A DNA stretch of 64,000 nt from Fodinibius sediminis (GCF_900182555.1 NZ_FXTH01000016.1:1-64000); one strand, 5' to 3'; counted from the stretch's first letter, positions 1 to 9,508 are shown. The notes: generated by a model not told the origin, from the sequence alone. Translations and numbers: made by a program.

Positions 1-97
1 TTGTCTTGCGTAGTCATGGTGAGTCTGCGTTTAGTGATTAGGTTGTTGGATACTCTAATCTAACTAAACTGTCAGATTTCATCGTGACTACTTCAAC

Positions 98-1048
98 TTA
101 TGTATTGAAATCCAATCTGTCGGAGATATTTCTTATGTTTTTTTTATGCTCTTCTTCTTGTTCTTTCTCTTTCTTCTTTTGATTCCATTCTTGTTTCCTT
201 TTTGCCTTAATCTCCTTGTTAGCTTCTTCAACTGCTAACAGAAGTGTGTCTCTGTGGTACTTTTCAACTTCCTTAATAGTAGTTCCATCTAATATAATTT
301 TATCTCCTATTACACTTGCAATTCCGGGTCTATGCATGGATGTATATCTTGGTGGTCTGTCCCAATATCTTATAAAAGACTCTGACCAATCAAAGGAAGG
401 GTTACGAGTTAGTTTGAATGGTATTTTGTAAAGGGCGCTTCCTCTGGTGTTATCATTTCTGGGACTTGTTACTTCATCAACTACGACACCTTCAATTTCA
501 ATTGGATCAAATGAAAAATCCTCGTTACTTATTTTTTTAGATTTTTGTTTGTGTTCAGTTTTTTCTTTGAAGTTGGGCTTTTCACCAATAGGTGGTGCTT
601 TTTCTCTTTCACCATGAATCGTAACAAGAAGGTCTGAAAAATATCTTTCAAACTGATTCTCATCTCTAAAATCAATAAAATAGCGACCTTTCAACCAAGT
701 TGGCATTGATTTTTCTTTGTCACCTTTTCGAATCAGAGGTATAAATTTCTTCTTATTTCTATTTGATAAAGCTTCACCAGTCATAATATCGCCTTCATAC
801 CCAACTCCCCCTTCTCGATTATCAGATCTCTTTTTATAACGAGGAGTGCAGACGACAAGTATATAGTCATTTTCTCTTATTGCTTTCTCCATAAATTCCG
901 GTAGTTGATCACCAGGCGCAGTTTCCCATTGGTCTAAGGTTACGTCGACACCTTTCTTCCTCAATTTTTTTGAGAGGCTTTTAACCCACTTTTTATGGGT
1001 TTCACTATCCCAAGAATAAGAAATGAAAGCTTTCGGTATTGATGGCAT
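98..1048 (-). CDS. SEFIR/TIR-type domain protein
   Basis: Cytosolic protein of 316 residues. Residues 1-150 form a SEFIR domain (a TIR relative): FISYSWDSETHKKWV at the N-terminus, then DQWETAPGDQLPEFMEKAI, YILVVCTP and GGVGYEGDIMTG in the family order. The remaining part is not recognised and ends in a charged lysine/glutamate-rich tail. In bacteria, TIR and SEFIR domains commonly sit in anti-phage or signalling proteins, some of them NAD-degrading; whether this one is an enzyme cannot be told from sequence. It has no signal peptide or membrane segment. The gene is much more AT-rich than the metal genes to its right, which suggests separate acquisition. Its downstream end lies close to the window edge. 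Confidence 0.85.
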   Translation of the reverse strand: MPSIPKAFISYSWDSETHKKWVKSLSKKLRKKGVDVTLDQWETAPGDQLPEFMEKAIRENDYILVVCTPRYKKRSDNREGGVGYEGDIMTGEALSNRNKKKFIPLIRKGDKEKSMPTWLKGRYFIDFRDENQFERYFSDLLVTIHGEREKAPPIGEKPNFKEKTEHKQKSKKISNEDFSFDPIEIEGVVVDEVTSPRNDNTRGSALYKIPFKLTRNPSFDWSESFIRYWDRPPRYTSMHRPGIASVIGDKIILDGTTIKEVEKYHRDTLLLAVEEANKEIKAKRKQEWNQKKKEKEQEEEHKKNIRNISDRLDFNT

Positions 1049-1186
1049 TTTGTTATTAATGTTTATTTATTTGTGTATAATGACCATGCGCATATGCTGC
1101 GTGCAGGCCAACGTTGATTTAAATAACAAAATGTACTACAGAAATTAAGTAATGCAAAACCAGCAGGTATGGGCGAGGCACGTCCG

Positions 1187-1903
1187 CTAAAATTTTATTT
1201 CATCAAGGCTTAAAGAACCTGAAATAAACTGATCACCTTGATGGTTCATAGCTTCATATTTTTTACTAGCTTTGTTTTCATTTTTAAAAAAGTATTTAGA
1301 ATATCTGACTCTTCCTGAAATTGAAAACTTGTTGATTAAGAGATATTTGCTCCCTATATCCCAAAGTTTAATTTGAAACCTATGGTCGTTTTCTTCAAGT
1401 TCATTTTTCTTTAATTCTTCAGCATTATAGAAGGAATTAAATTCTTTTTGCCCAAATTTGGAGCTTGAGTACCATTTCTTACCTGTTTCATCGTAAACTA
1501 ATACCTTATATATCTTCCCAATATTATAGTTTTTAGGCAAGCGATCTGTTTTTATAAGGACTTCTTGTGATTTTCCTTCCGTTAATTCTTTTGAAGAACC
1601 TTTGCCTAGATAATATTTTCTCTGGTCTTCATTGATTCCAAAGAAGTTTTCCCACCATTTATTAGATCTATATATGCCAAAAATTTTGGCAATTGAAATA
1701 GGTCGCCTTCCTTTATTTGCAATTTTAATACGAAATTTTACAGAAGGAGGGAGTTCAACTTCTGGAAACTGGTACTCATATTTGGGAGTAATTAATAAAT
1801 CTGGCTTATCCTTAATAAATCTGCTGAATTTTATAAAAAGAGCAATAGAACCAGTTATTGCACCCCAGATTGCTATAATTAATGTGATTGTTTCAGTGCT
1901 CAA
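1187..1903 (-). CDS. membrane-anchored hypothetical protein
   Basis: 238 residues, not recognised. The N-terminus has one hydrophobic segment (about residues 7-25, TLIIAIWGAITGSIALFIKF) followed by a soluble domain, so it is probably anchored in the inner membrane with the domain on one side. The soluble part contains a beta-rich stretch (PPSVKFRIKIANKGRRPI) resembling the opening of small immunoglobulin-like sensor or effector domains. It lies 138 bp upstream of the SEFIR gene on the same strand and has the same AT-rich composition, so the two may be transcribed together and arrived together. No function is assigned. Confidence 0.6.
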   Translation of the reverse strand: MSTETITLIIAIWGAITGSIALFIKFSRFIKDKPDLLITPKYEYQFPEVELPPSVKFRIKIANKGRRPISIAKIFGIYRSNKWWENFFGINEDQRKYYLGKGSSKELTEGKSQEVLIKTDRLPKNYNIGKIYKVLVYDETGKKWYSSSKFGQKEFNSFYNAEELKKNELEENDHRFQIKLWDIGSKYLLINKFSISGRVRYSKYFFKNENKASKKYEAMNHQGDQFISGSLSLDEIKF

Positions 1904-2275
1904 GCTGTCAGATTTTTTTAGCGTACTAACCTATAATTATATCAACAAGCCTCGTACATGATAATATTGGGATGCAGGACTCTATGTTCTTAAATAATCA
2001 GTTTAAATACAAACTTCGTATTATGTGCCGATATTATGCATCATAGCAACCGGCAGTTGTTGATATAATATGTTGACATAACATGCCTGGAAGCTTTATG
2101 AAAAAGGGAGGGATATTCGGCAATTCACAACACATTCCTGATGTAACTTGACTACGGTAATAGAAATATATGAACTATCTTTTAAGCTTATTTCACTGGA
2201 CCCAATAGTTAATAGGGAAGGGGATCTATCAATTTTGATAAAAGTGGTTGTCTCTCGGTATCAATGCAAAAGATT

Positions 2276-2392
2276 TTTGTTCCTATTAGAATTTCTGCAA
2301 AAGGAACATAATAAGGAACAAAGGCGATCATTATAAATACATGTATATCAAAAGGTTATACCAATATTTGAATATTTGCCAATAGGAACAAA
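2276..2392. repeat. 12-bp perfect inverted repeat pair
   Basis: TTTGTTCCTATT at 2276-2287 is the exact reverse complement of AATAGGAACAAA at 2381-2392, with 93 bp between them. A further GGAACAAAG lies near 2314. The interval has no recognisable gene. These could be remnants of element ends or a chance pairing in AT-rich DNA. Confidence 0.4.
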
Positions 2393-2589
2393 GTATGAAG
2401 TTATCACTGGACACGTAAAATAAAATAATGGGAATTGGTAATTTTGGCCTGTAATATATGTTTAAACGGCGAGAGAAGCGTTTTTGATTATTTTACTTTC
2501 GGGAGTAAAAAAGACCAAAAGTGCTAAATTGGATTAATATGGACAGGCAGTTTAAAATAAATTTGCTTAAAAAAGCTTCTTAGTGAATA

Positions 2590-2880
2590 ATATAGCACGG
2601 GCCGCGAGCGGTCCTCTTATGGACCTCGGCGGTAGGTGCCTTTACAACGGGATACAGGTGCCGGAGCGTTGTTCCCGGGGAGCAATGGTCCATCCCCAGG
2701 GCTTTGGCTATTACGGGCAAAACGGAAGGTGTTTAGAGGCTGTGAACAAAGGTAAGGGAGAAAAAAGGGAATCCCTTCTTTCCTCCTTTGAGAAGCGAAA
2801 ACCGATGGCCGCCCCCGGCGGCCGCAGCCATATCTGTCATATAAGCCCCGGTTATGTAAAGTAGGTATACCACGGGTCGC
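2590..2880. other. GC-rich block with consecutive hairpins
   Basis: This stretch is far more GC-rich than the DNA on either side and contains at least four hairpins in a row: GGTCC-TCTTAT-GGACC near 2610, TTGTTCCC-G-GGGAGCAA near 2670 (one G-T pair), a long imperfect stem centred near 2772 (GGAGAAAAAAGGGA against CCCTTCTTTCCTCC) and GGCCGCC-CCC-GGCGGCC near 2808. No protein-like reading frame fits. It could be a structured RNA or the remnant of a mobile intron. I do not recognise a known RNA family (no RNase P, tmRNA, SRP or group II domain V signature). Confidence 0.35.
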
Positions 2881-3041
2881 AATAATAATATTACACGAGT
2901 CACATAAAAGATCATTAGCTGACCGAACGACTCGGCTGAACGTGAAAATGTTGATCATGGCCCAACACATGAAGCAAACGGCAAAGATGAACCCCGTTCA
3001 AATAGCACTCTTTTAATTTTGTGATTTATTCTCTATAATAG

Positions 3042-3536
3042 GGTCTAATAAAATCGATTGTACCTATCAAAACCATTAGATCTACATATCGAACCGGTAC
3101 CAAAGGCATAGCTGCAGCGCTTATTTTCTTATTTAGTCTGCATTTCCTGAGTATCCACGGCATCGCAGATGCTCTGGTTCTGTGTTTTGAGGAAAATGGC
3201 GATGTCAATATCGAGTCGGTCGCCGGTTCTTTTCTTTCGATCCCCTCGGAGGATATGATGCATGCCGAGCCCCATCACGATACCAACGCCTCTACCTACC
3301 ATACCGGTCAAAGCCATCACAGCGATCTCGCTTTTTCAGCGACCTGTTCCAAAGAACAACGAACGACGCGGTTCGATCAGGATCGCACGCTCAAGGTTCT
3401 TGACGGTATTCTGTATAGCAAGGTTGAACATCTCCCGCAATCACGAGTATTTCACCTTGTTTCATACGCCCCTCCCTTAATCGAGGATGCCATAACAGCC
3501 TCGCTAACAACCGTTGTTCGCATTCTCTACCACTAA
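3042..3536 (+). CDS. small secreted/membrane protein before RND operon, start unresolved
   Basis: The frame is open from 3042 (stop TAG at 3039) to a stop at 3534. It encodes a hydrophobic segment (GIAAALIFLFSLHFLSIHGI) followed by ALVLCFEENGDVNIES, a histidine-rich part (HAEPHHD) and a C-terminus ending TTVVRILYH. No ATG, GTG or TTG exists in frame before residue 60 or so, so the gene either starts at a rare codon (ATT 3057 or an internal CTG) or has lost its 5' end. A protein of similar plan (N-terminal hydrophobic segment, cysteines, ending VTQLLI) lies before the second efflux operon at 19490. Small proteins of this kind are common before CusABC-like operons in Bacteroidota. Function unknown. 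Confidence 0.5.
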   Translation, partial: GLIKSIVPIKTIRSTYRTGTKGIAAALIFLFSLHFLSIHGIADALVLCFEENGDVNIESVAGSFLSIPSEDMMHAEPHHDTNASTYHTGQSHHSDLAFSATCSKEQRTTRFDQDRTLKVLDGILYSKVEHLPQSRVFHLVSYAPPLIEDAITASLTTVVRILYH

Positions 3537-3654
3537 GTAGTTCCAGCCCTTTTTAGATCACTTCTTCATTGCAAGCAAGGCACCCGCTAAGGAATAACTA
3601 TATCCTGCCGGTGCTGCTTGCCCCTCTATAACAGCAAAAAATTGGCTGGAATAC

Positions 3655-5025
3655 ATGAAACTATTTTTAAAAACCGTGCTGGTCCTCGGCATGCTTGTAC
3701 TTGCTGCCGGATGCGCCAGCGAACAGACCCTTATTGAACCACCCTCGGAAAGTACCTTGGGAGACCAAAACTACGGGCAATCTCCCGCCCTAAATAAAAA
3801 CGTAGCCCCGCAGGATACAGCATCAACGGTAACGATATCAGATACCCTCACGTTTTCGGATGCGCTCTCCAAAGCCCTGCTCGAAAATCCCCGGCTGCAA
3901 AGCTATGGCTGGCAGGTTCGCGCGAAGGAAGCCGAGCGACTGCAGGCCTCGCTACTGCCTAATCCCCGTCTGCAGGCCGAAATGGAAAACGTTGGCGGCA
4001 GCGGCCCCTTTGAGGGCCTGGACAATCGTGAAATCACCATCCGGCTCGGACAAAAAATCCTGCTGGGCGCCGATCGCCTCAAAGCCAAACGCCTGGCCGG
4101 ATACAACAGGCAGCTGGCGGGCTGGGACTATGAAACCCAGCGCCTGGACGTGCTTACTGGCGTCACACAAGCCTATATTTCGGCGTTGGAAGCCCAACAG
4201 CAGTGGAACCAGCAGCAAGCGTTGGTTACCCTGGCAGAAGAGCTATTTCATTCTATTTCTGCCCAGGTGGACGCCGGAAAAGTTTCTCCCATTGCTGCAA
4301 CAAGGGCTAAGGTTGAGCTTTCCCGGGTCCGCATCGACCTGAAAAATGCGCGCAGCACTTTTGAGACCGCCCGCAGCAACCTGGCCTCCTTTTGGGGAAA
4401 CAAACAGCCTGCCTTCGAAGGACTGGCCGGAACGCTGGCCAAAACCGATTCTTTACCAGCCTACTCCTCGCTGGCCCAATATATCTCGCGTAATCCCGAC
4501 GTAGCGCGATGGGCCACTGAGATGCAGCAGCGGGAATCCAGGCTGGCATTAGAGCGGGCCAAAGGCATTCCTGACCCTACCATTAGCGGCGGCTATAAAC
4601 GCTTCGAAGATGTGGGGGCCGAAGCAGCGGTCGTGGGAATCTCCATACCGCTCCCCCTTTTCGATCGCAATCAAGGCGATATTAAAGCAGCTAAATACCA
4701 AATTTGGCGCGGCCGATCACAGCGACAGGCGGCGGTTACAGAAGTAACCCGGGCCCTGCAAGAAGCCTATAACCGGCTGCAAGCCTCTTATCAGGAGCTA
4801 CAACAGCTGCAGGAAGAGGTGTTGCCGGGCGCACAATCTGCTTTCAAGGGTATTCAATCCGGTTACCGGCAGGGGAAGTTTGATTACCTGGAGGTGCTGG
4901 ATGCCCAGCGTACGCTTTTTACCAGCCGCACCCGCTACATTCAGGCATTAGCTGAATATAATCGGGCCGTAGCCGAAATCGAGCGACTGATCGGCACCCC
5001 GCTTTCTGACATACCATCCAATTAA
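3655..5025 (+). CDS. czcC: CzcC/CusC-like outer-membrane efflux factor
   Basis: Outer-membrane channel of a tripartite heavy-metal RND pump, 456 residues. The signal peptide ends in a lipobox (LAAGC at residues 18-22), so it is probably a lipoprotein. The rest has the TolC-family pattern of two helical-hairpin repeats: LSKALLENPRL...ARLQASLLPNPRLQAE style motifs start each half, with long coiled-coil stretches, and the C-terminal FDYLEVLDAQRTLFTSRTRY segment is typical of CzcC/CusC. The length fits the family. It is first in the operon, 21 bp before the adaptor and followed by the pump, so it should form the exit duct of that complex. The substrate ion cannot be read from this subunit. Confidence 0.9.
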   Translation: MKLFLKTVLVLGMLVLAAGCASEQTLIEPPSESTLGDQNYGQSPALNKNVAPQDTASTVTISDTLTFSDALSKALLENPRLQSYGWQVRAKEAERLQASLLPNPRLQAEMENVGGSGPFEGLDNREITIRLGQKILLGADRLKAKRLAGYNRQLAGWDYETQRLDVLTGVTQAYISALEAQQQWNQQQALVTLAEELFHSISAQVDAGKVSPIAATRAKVELSRVRIDLKNARSTFETARSNLASFWGNKQPAFEGLAGTLAKTDSLPAYSSLAQYISRNPDVARWATEMQQRESRLALERAKGIPDPTISGGYKRFEDVGAEAAVVGISIPLPLFDRNQGDIKAAKYQIWRGRSQRQAAVTEVTRALQEAYNRLQASYQELQQLQEEVLPGAQSAFKGIQSGYRQGKFDYLEVLDAQRTLFTSRTRYIQALAEYNRAVAEIERLIGTPLSDIPSN

Positions 5026-5046
5026 TGATTTAACGCATTACCTATC

Positions 5047-6345
5047 ATGAAGAAATCAATTATATATATAACCATAGTAGGAATTTTTATAGCCGGAGGA
5101 ATCATAACCGGTTGTGGTTCAAGTAGTACCGAAAATGGAACTTCACAATCCGCCCAGCAGCAACATAGTGAAGAAGACGGGCAACACACAGAAGGGTCCG
5201 GCGACCATTCCTCAGAGGAAGGGCAGCACAGCTCCGAATCCGGTGGCCAACACCAGGAGGAGGGAGGGGGCCATACCGGCCAGGTGCACTTAACTGAGCA
5301 GCAACGCCAAAGCCTCGGGATCAATGTAGAAACCCTGAACTCCGGCAGCGCGGCCTCGACTATAGCCCGACCGGCCAATATCACCTACGATCTGGATAAC
5401 ATTGCCAAAGTAGGTCCCCGTCTTGAAGCCAAGGTTGTCAAGGTGCTTAAAGATCTGGGTGAGCAGGTAACCCGCGGGGAACCCATTGCATTAATGAGCA
5501 GCGTAGAGCTCGGCAAAACCAAAGCCGAATTCCTGCGCCTGAAAGCGCGCCTGAAATCGGAACAGGCCCGTTATGAGCGCGAGCAGTCGCTGTATGAGCA
5601 GCAAATATCCAGCCAGGCCGAACTGCTCGAAGCTGAGGCCAACTATCAAGAAGCCCGGGCTGAATTGAATGCTACAGCTGAAGCCTTGCGGCTCTACGGC
5701 CTGTCTCAAACCGATATTCAACAGATTGAAGCCGGAAGTGACCAGCCGCTTTCCCGGTTTTATATTAGCAGTCCTATTGATGGCGTCATCCAGGAGCGTA
5801 ACCTTTCGCCGGGCCAAACGGTGAGCTCCAGTGAAACGCCAGTTCATGTCGCGAACCTGTCCCAAATGTGGGTGATGATTGACGCCTATGAACAAGACAT
5901 CCGGTATATCGAGCCGGGTCAAACGGTGAACATTTCTGTTCGGAGCATCCCCAATGAAACGTTTGAAGGGACCGTAAACTGGATTTCCTACGCCCTTGAA
6001 GAAGACAGTCGCACCATGCCCATACGGGCCACCCTAAAAAATACGGACCGACAACTTCGGGCCGGGATGTTCGGTACGGCTCGCATTCAGACCGGCCGGC
6101 AGCGCAGCATTGCCATGATACCGGTGGACGCCGTACAAACCATTGAGGGCGAATCCAGGGTGTTTGTCCCCGGCGGAGAAGCGGGCAGTTTCCGACCCGT
6201 TTCGGTCCGGCTGGGAGCAGAAAATGAAGGGCTTGTGGAGGTGCTTTCCGGGCTACAACCGGGAGACCAGGCCGTAACCGCTGGCGCTTTTGACTTAAAA
6301 TCAGCGTTAACCGCCCAAACCCGTAGCGCCTCGCACGGGCATTAG
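5047..6345 (+). CDS. czcB: CzcB/CusB-like periplasmic adaptor, His/Glu-rich N-terminus
   Basis: Membrane-fusion protein (HlyD family) of 432 residues joining the RND pump to the outer-membrane factor. It has a lipoprotein signal (ITGC at about residue 21-24). A low-complexity linker rich in His, Glu, Ser and Gly (about residues 30-78, for example HSEEDGQHTEGSGDH) follows and could bind metal ions. The lipoyl-like half (GPRLEAKVVKVLKDLGEQV), a coiled-coil hairpin, the second half (SPIDGVIQERNLSPGQTV) and the beta-barrel/membrane-proximal part follow in the usual order. It lies 21 bp after czcC and 58 bp before the pump gene. An adaptor for heavy-metal efflux is well supported; the ion specificity is not. 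Confidence 0.9.
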   Translation: MKKSIIYITIVGIFIAGGIITGCGSSSTENGTSQSAQQQHSEEDGQHTEGSGDHSSEEGQHSSESGGQHQEEGGGHTGQVHLTEQQRQSLGINVETLNSGSAASTIARPANITYDLDNIAKVGPRLEAKVVKVLKDLGEQVTRGEPIALMSSVELGKTKAEFLRLKARLKSEQARYEREQSLYEQQISSQAELLEAEANYQEARAELNATAEALRLYGLSQTDIQQIEAGSDQPLSRFYISSPIDGVIQERNLSPGQTVSSSETPVHVANLSQMWVMIDAYEQDIRYIEPGQTVNISVRSIPNETFEGTVNWISYALEEDSRTMPIRATLKNTDRQLRAGMFGTARIQTGRQRSIAMIPVDAVQTIEGESRVFVPGGEAGSFRPVSVRLGAENEGLVEVLSGLQPGDQAVTAGAFDLKSALTAQTRSASHGH

Positions 6346-6403
6346 AAGGCACATTACGGGCAACCATTTCAATTGCTAATGAATTTTAAATCGATGTTGA
6401 ATT

Positions 6404-9400
6404 ATGCTTGAACAGATTATTGATCGTGTACTTAAAAACAGGTTGACCATTTTTTTGATGGTTGCGGCGGTAGGGGTCTATGGGTATTTTTCCTTTCAGG
6501 AAGTCCCCATCGATTCCTTTCCTGATGTATCGCCCCCGCTTGTACAGGTGTTTACCTCCAGCCCCGGACTTTCGCCGGTGGACGTGGAGACCCAAATTAG
6601 CTATCCCATTGAGATTTCTATGTATGGGCTTCCGAAACTGGATCGCGTGCAAAGCACCTCCATCTTTGGGCTCTCGCGAGTCAACATTTATTTCGAGGAG
6701 GGCACCGATATCTACTTTGCCCGCCGCCTGGTCATGGAGCGGCTTGCTAAGGCCAGAAATGAGATTCCAGACGGCCTTGGCAATCCTCAGCTTGGCCCTA
6801 TTACCACCGGCCTTGGGACGGTGATGATGTATGAAGTAAAAAATAAAAAAGGCGCTGATAACACCCTGATGGAACGTCGCACGGCCCAGGACTGGATCGT
6901 AAAGCCACAGCTGCGGACCGTGCCCGGGGTCACCGGCGTGCTTTCGCTGGGCGGGGATGTCCGGCAGTTCCAGGTCAATGCCGATATGAACGCCCTGGTC
7001 TCTCGCGGTCTGACGCTTAAGGATTTGGAGCAAGCCATCAATACCAATAACCGAAATGTGGGGGCCTCCTTCTTGGAACGCGGGGGGGAAGAGTATCTGG
7101 TCCGCGGGTATGGCTGGATTGATTCCCATAATAAGGGACTGGAGGACATCCGTAATATCATTGTTTCCAACCAGGATGGTACCCCCGTCTATGTCAAAGA
7201 CTTGGCCGAGGTTACCTTTGGCTCGGAGATAAAGCGGGGGACACTGATTGCCAACGGGGAAGAATCGGTCGGCGGATTCGTCCTCAAGCTCATCGGTACC
7301 AATACCCAGGATCTGCTGGCCCAGATAGACCAGAAAGTGGATGCCATTAATAAGGCCCTGCCCGAGGGCATGGTGATGGAGACCTTTTACTCCCAGGGGG
7401 AACTGGTAGACAAAGCCGTGGGAACGGTCACCAACGCCTTGTATATCGGGGCTATCTTAGTCTTGGTGGTGCTGTTCTTTTTCATGGGCGATGTGCGGTC
7501 TACGCTCATTATTATCTCAACCGTGCCGATTGCCTTTCTTATTGCTTTTATTGGGATGAACCTGATGGGCATATCAGCGAACTTAATGAGTCTGGGGGGG
7601 CTTGCCATCAGCATTGGCATGATCGGGGACAGTGCCACCGTGATTGTGGAGAATACGTACCGGCTCCTTGAGGAACGCAAAGGGCAAAATGTATCCCTTC
7701 TACGGGTGGTAGGGGAGGCCGCACGCGAGGTCATCCGACCGGTCGTATTTGCCACCAGCATTATCATCATCGTGTTTCTGCCGCTCTTTTCCCTGGAGGG
7801 CGTTGAAGGTAAAATGTTCAAGCCCCTGGCCTACACCATCACCTTTGCCCTGGCCGGAGCGATCTTTCTGGCTTTGACTTATATTCCCATCATTTCCAGC
7901 TATATCCTCCCGGATAAAGGAATGGATAAGGAACCGTGGCTGGTCCGTAAAGTGAAGGGAGTAAGCCGTCCGCTGATTGAAAAAAGTACTAAATATCCAA
8001 AGATGGTATTTGGGGCGGCGCTGGTGTTGTTTGCCGCAAGCATGGCCCTGTTTCCGTTTTTGGGCACCGAGTTTCAGCCGACCTTGCGGGAAGGGACGTT
8101 TGCGGTGCGGTCGGTACTGCCGCCGGGCGCCAACCTGCCGACGACCCAAGAGTATGCCAAACGCCTGCAGGAATCCATGCAGACCTTTCCGGAAGTAGAA
8201 GGCGTCTATTCGCGGGTTGGTCGCGCGGAAGTCGGGGGGGATCCCGAACCGGTGAATGTAATCTTTAATGTGGTAGATCTTAAGCCACTGGACCAGTGGG
8301 ACGAAGGCCGCGACTACGAAGAATTGCAGTCGGCTATGGCCCAAAAACTAACTGAGGATCTGCCGGGAGTGGCTTCTAACTTTTCTCAGCCCATTCAGCT
8401 ACGCACCGATGAGCTGCTCAGTGGCGTTCGGGCCCAGGTAGTAGCCAGTCTGTACGGGGACAATCTGGATACGCTGGCCCGGAAAGCACAGGAAATTGCC
8501 GCTGTGGCCGAAAGCGTGGAAGGGGCAGTTGACGTACGCGCCCAACAGCAGGGCGGGAAACCCCAGATTTTGGTTCGCCCCGACCGCGAGCAGCTCGCGC
8601 GGCTGGGCATCAGCATCAACGACTTCCTGAATACCGTAGAAACCGGCATCGGTGGCTCAGTGGCCGGACAGGTATTTGAGGGCATCCGCCGCTTTGACAT
8701 CTTTGTGCGCCTGCAAGAGGGCCAGCGAAGCCAAATCAATCAACTTCGCGAGCTCCCCATACGAACAGCTAAAGGCGCACTTGTTCCCCTTTCTCAAATT
8801 GCTGATGTCGAAGTCTTTACCGGACCCAAGCAGATATCCCGGAACAAAGCCAGCCGGCGAACCTACGTGCAGTTAAACGTCCGGGGCCGCGACATGGGCA
8901 GCGTGGTCAGTGAAATCCGCAGGAAAGTAGAAGCACAGGTGAACCTGCCGGCGGGCTATTTTACCGAATACGGTGGGCAGTTTGAAAACCAGCAGCGAGC
9001 CATGAGCCGGCTGATGGTCGTTGTGCCTATTACCCTGGGCCTTATTTTCTTCATGCTGTTCTCGACCTTTGGCAGCTGGCGCTATGCGGTGCTTATTTTC
9101 CTGAATATTCCCTTTGCGACCATTGGGGGTATCTTTGCCCTTTGGGTTTCCGGGCTATATCTCTCTGTCCCCGCAGCGGTCGGTTTTATTGCCATTTTCG
9201 GGATTGCCGTACTCAATGGACTGGTGCTCGTCAGCTATATCAACCAACTCCGGGAGGAGGGCATGGAAATGGAGAAATCAGTGGTACAGGCATCCCTGCT
9301 CAGGCTTCGCCCGGTGCTTATGACGGCCTTAACGACCGGTCTGGGTCTACTCCCGTTGCTACTGGCCAATGATATCGGCTCTAACGTGCAACGCCCGTTG

Positions 9401-9508
9401 GCGGCCGTCGTCGTGGGTGGGCTATTTACCTCTACGCTGCTTACGCTGGTAGTGCTGCCAACCATCTACAAGTGGTTTGCCGAACCGGTCAGCCACGCAG
9501 AACTGTAA
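6404..9508 (+). CDS. czcA: heavy-metal RND efflux pump (CusA/CzcA family)
   Basis: Proton-driven inner-membrane pump of 1034 residues, the normal length for HME-RND proteins, with two blocks of six membrane helices around two large periplasmic loops. The fourth helix reads LAISIGMIGDSATVIVEN, close to the CusA-type pattern and unlike the DFG..VDGA pattern of the second pump in this window. The three methionines that bind Cu/Ag in E. coli CusA do not appear at the matching places (RTDELLSGVR and EPVNVIFNVVDLKP are seen instead), so simple CusA specificity is doubtful. It is third in the operon; a hairpin and a PII-like gene follow. The gene symbol marks the family and not a proven zinc/cobalt/cadmium role. 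Confidence 0.92.
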   Translation: MLEQIIDRVLKNRLTIFLMVAAVGVYGYFSFQEVPIDSFPDVSPPLVQVFTSSPGLSPVDVETQISYPIEISMYGLPKLDRVQSTSIFGLSRVNIYFEEGTDIYFARRLVMERLAKARNEIPDGLGNPQLGPITTGLGTVMMYEVKNKKGADNTLMERRTAQDWIVKPQLRTVPGVTGVLSLGGDVRQFQVNADMNALVSRGLTLKDLEQAINTNNRNVGASFLERGGEEYLVRGYGWIDSHNKGLEDIRNIIVSNQDGTPVYVKDLAEVTFGSEIKRGTLIANGEESVGGFVLKLIGTNTQDLLAQIDQKVDAINKALPEGMVMETFYSQGELVDKAVGTVTNALYIGAILVLVVLFFFMGDVRSTLIIISTVPIAFLIAFIGMNLMGISANLMSLGGLAISIGMIGDSATVIVENTYRLLEERKGQNVSLLRVVGEAAREVIRPVVFATSIIIIVFLPLFSLEGVEGKMFKPLAYTITFALAGAIFLALTYIPIISSYILPDKGMDKEPWLVRKVKGVSRPLIEKSTKYPKMVFGAALVLFAASMALFPFLGTEFQPTLREGTFAVRSVLPPGANLPTTQEYAKRLQESMQTFPEVEGVYSRVGRAEVGGDPEPVNVIFNVVDLKPLDQWDEGRDYEELQSAMAQKLTEDLPGVASNFSQPIQLRTDELLSGVRAQVVASLYGDNLDTLARKAQEIAAVAESVEGAVDVRAQQQGGKPQILVRPDREQLARLGISINDFLNTVETGIGGSVAGQVFEGIRRFDIFVRLQEGQRSQINQLRELPIRTAKGALVPLSQIADVEVFTGPKQISRNKASRRTYVQLNVRGRDMGSVVSEIRRKVEAQVNLPAGYFTEYGGQFENQQRAMSRLMVVVPITLGLIFFMLFSTFGSWRYAVLIFLNIPFATIGGIFALWVSGLYLSVPAAVGFIAIFGIAVLNGLVLVSYINQLREEGMEMEKSVVQASLLRLRPVLMTALTTGLGLLPLLLANDIGSNVQRPLAAVVVGGLFTSTLLTLVVLPTIYKWFAEPVSHAEL

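Larger units (their letters stand above)
1904..3041. other. intergenic region without supportable gene
   Basis: About 1.1 kb between the AT-rich left genes and the efflux region. I find no coding sequence that I can support: the short open frames lack recognisable protein character. The left part (to about 2580) is AT-rich. A GC-rich block at about 2590-2880 carries several consecutive hairpins (separate entry). A 12-bp perfect inverted repeat TTTGTTCCTATT / AATAGGAACAAA lies at 2276-2287 and 2381-2392. The abrupt composition change suggests the boundary of an inserted segment. Confidence 0.6.

Noticed and set aside
1049-2100. Possible integron attC-like sites around the two left genes (CAACGTTG and TGCCG/CGGCA pairs)
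   Set aside because: The core sites and spacing do not match attC closely enough and no integrase is visible.
2148-2336. 62-codon plus-strand frame in AT-rich intergenic DNA
   Set aside because: No family, no ribosome-binding site and no neighbour that would support it.
2583-2864. 93-codon frame through the GC-rich block
   Set aside because: Amino-acid composition is unlike a folded protein and the DNA is better explained by hairpins.
3540-3654. Possible terminator before czcC (GCAAGCA... / ...TGCTTGC)
   Set aside because: The stem is interrupted by mismatches and there is no T-run.
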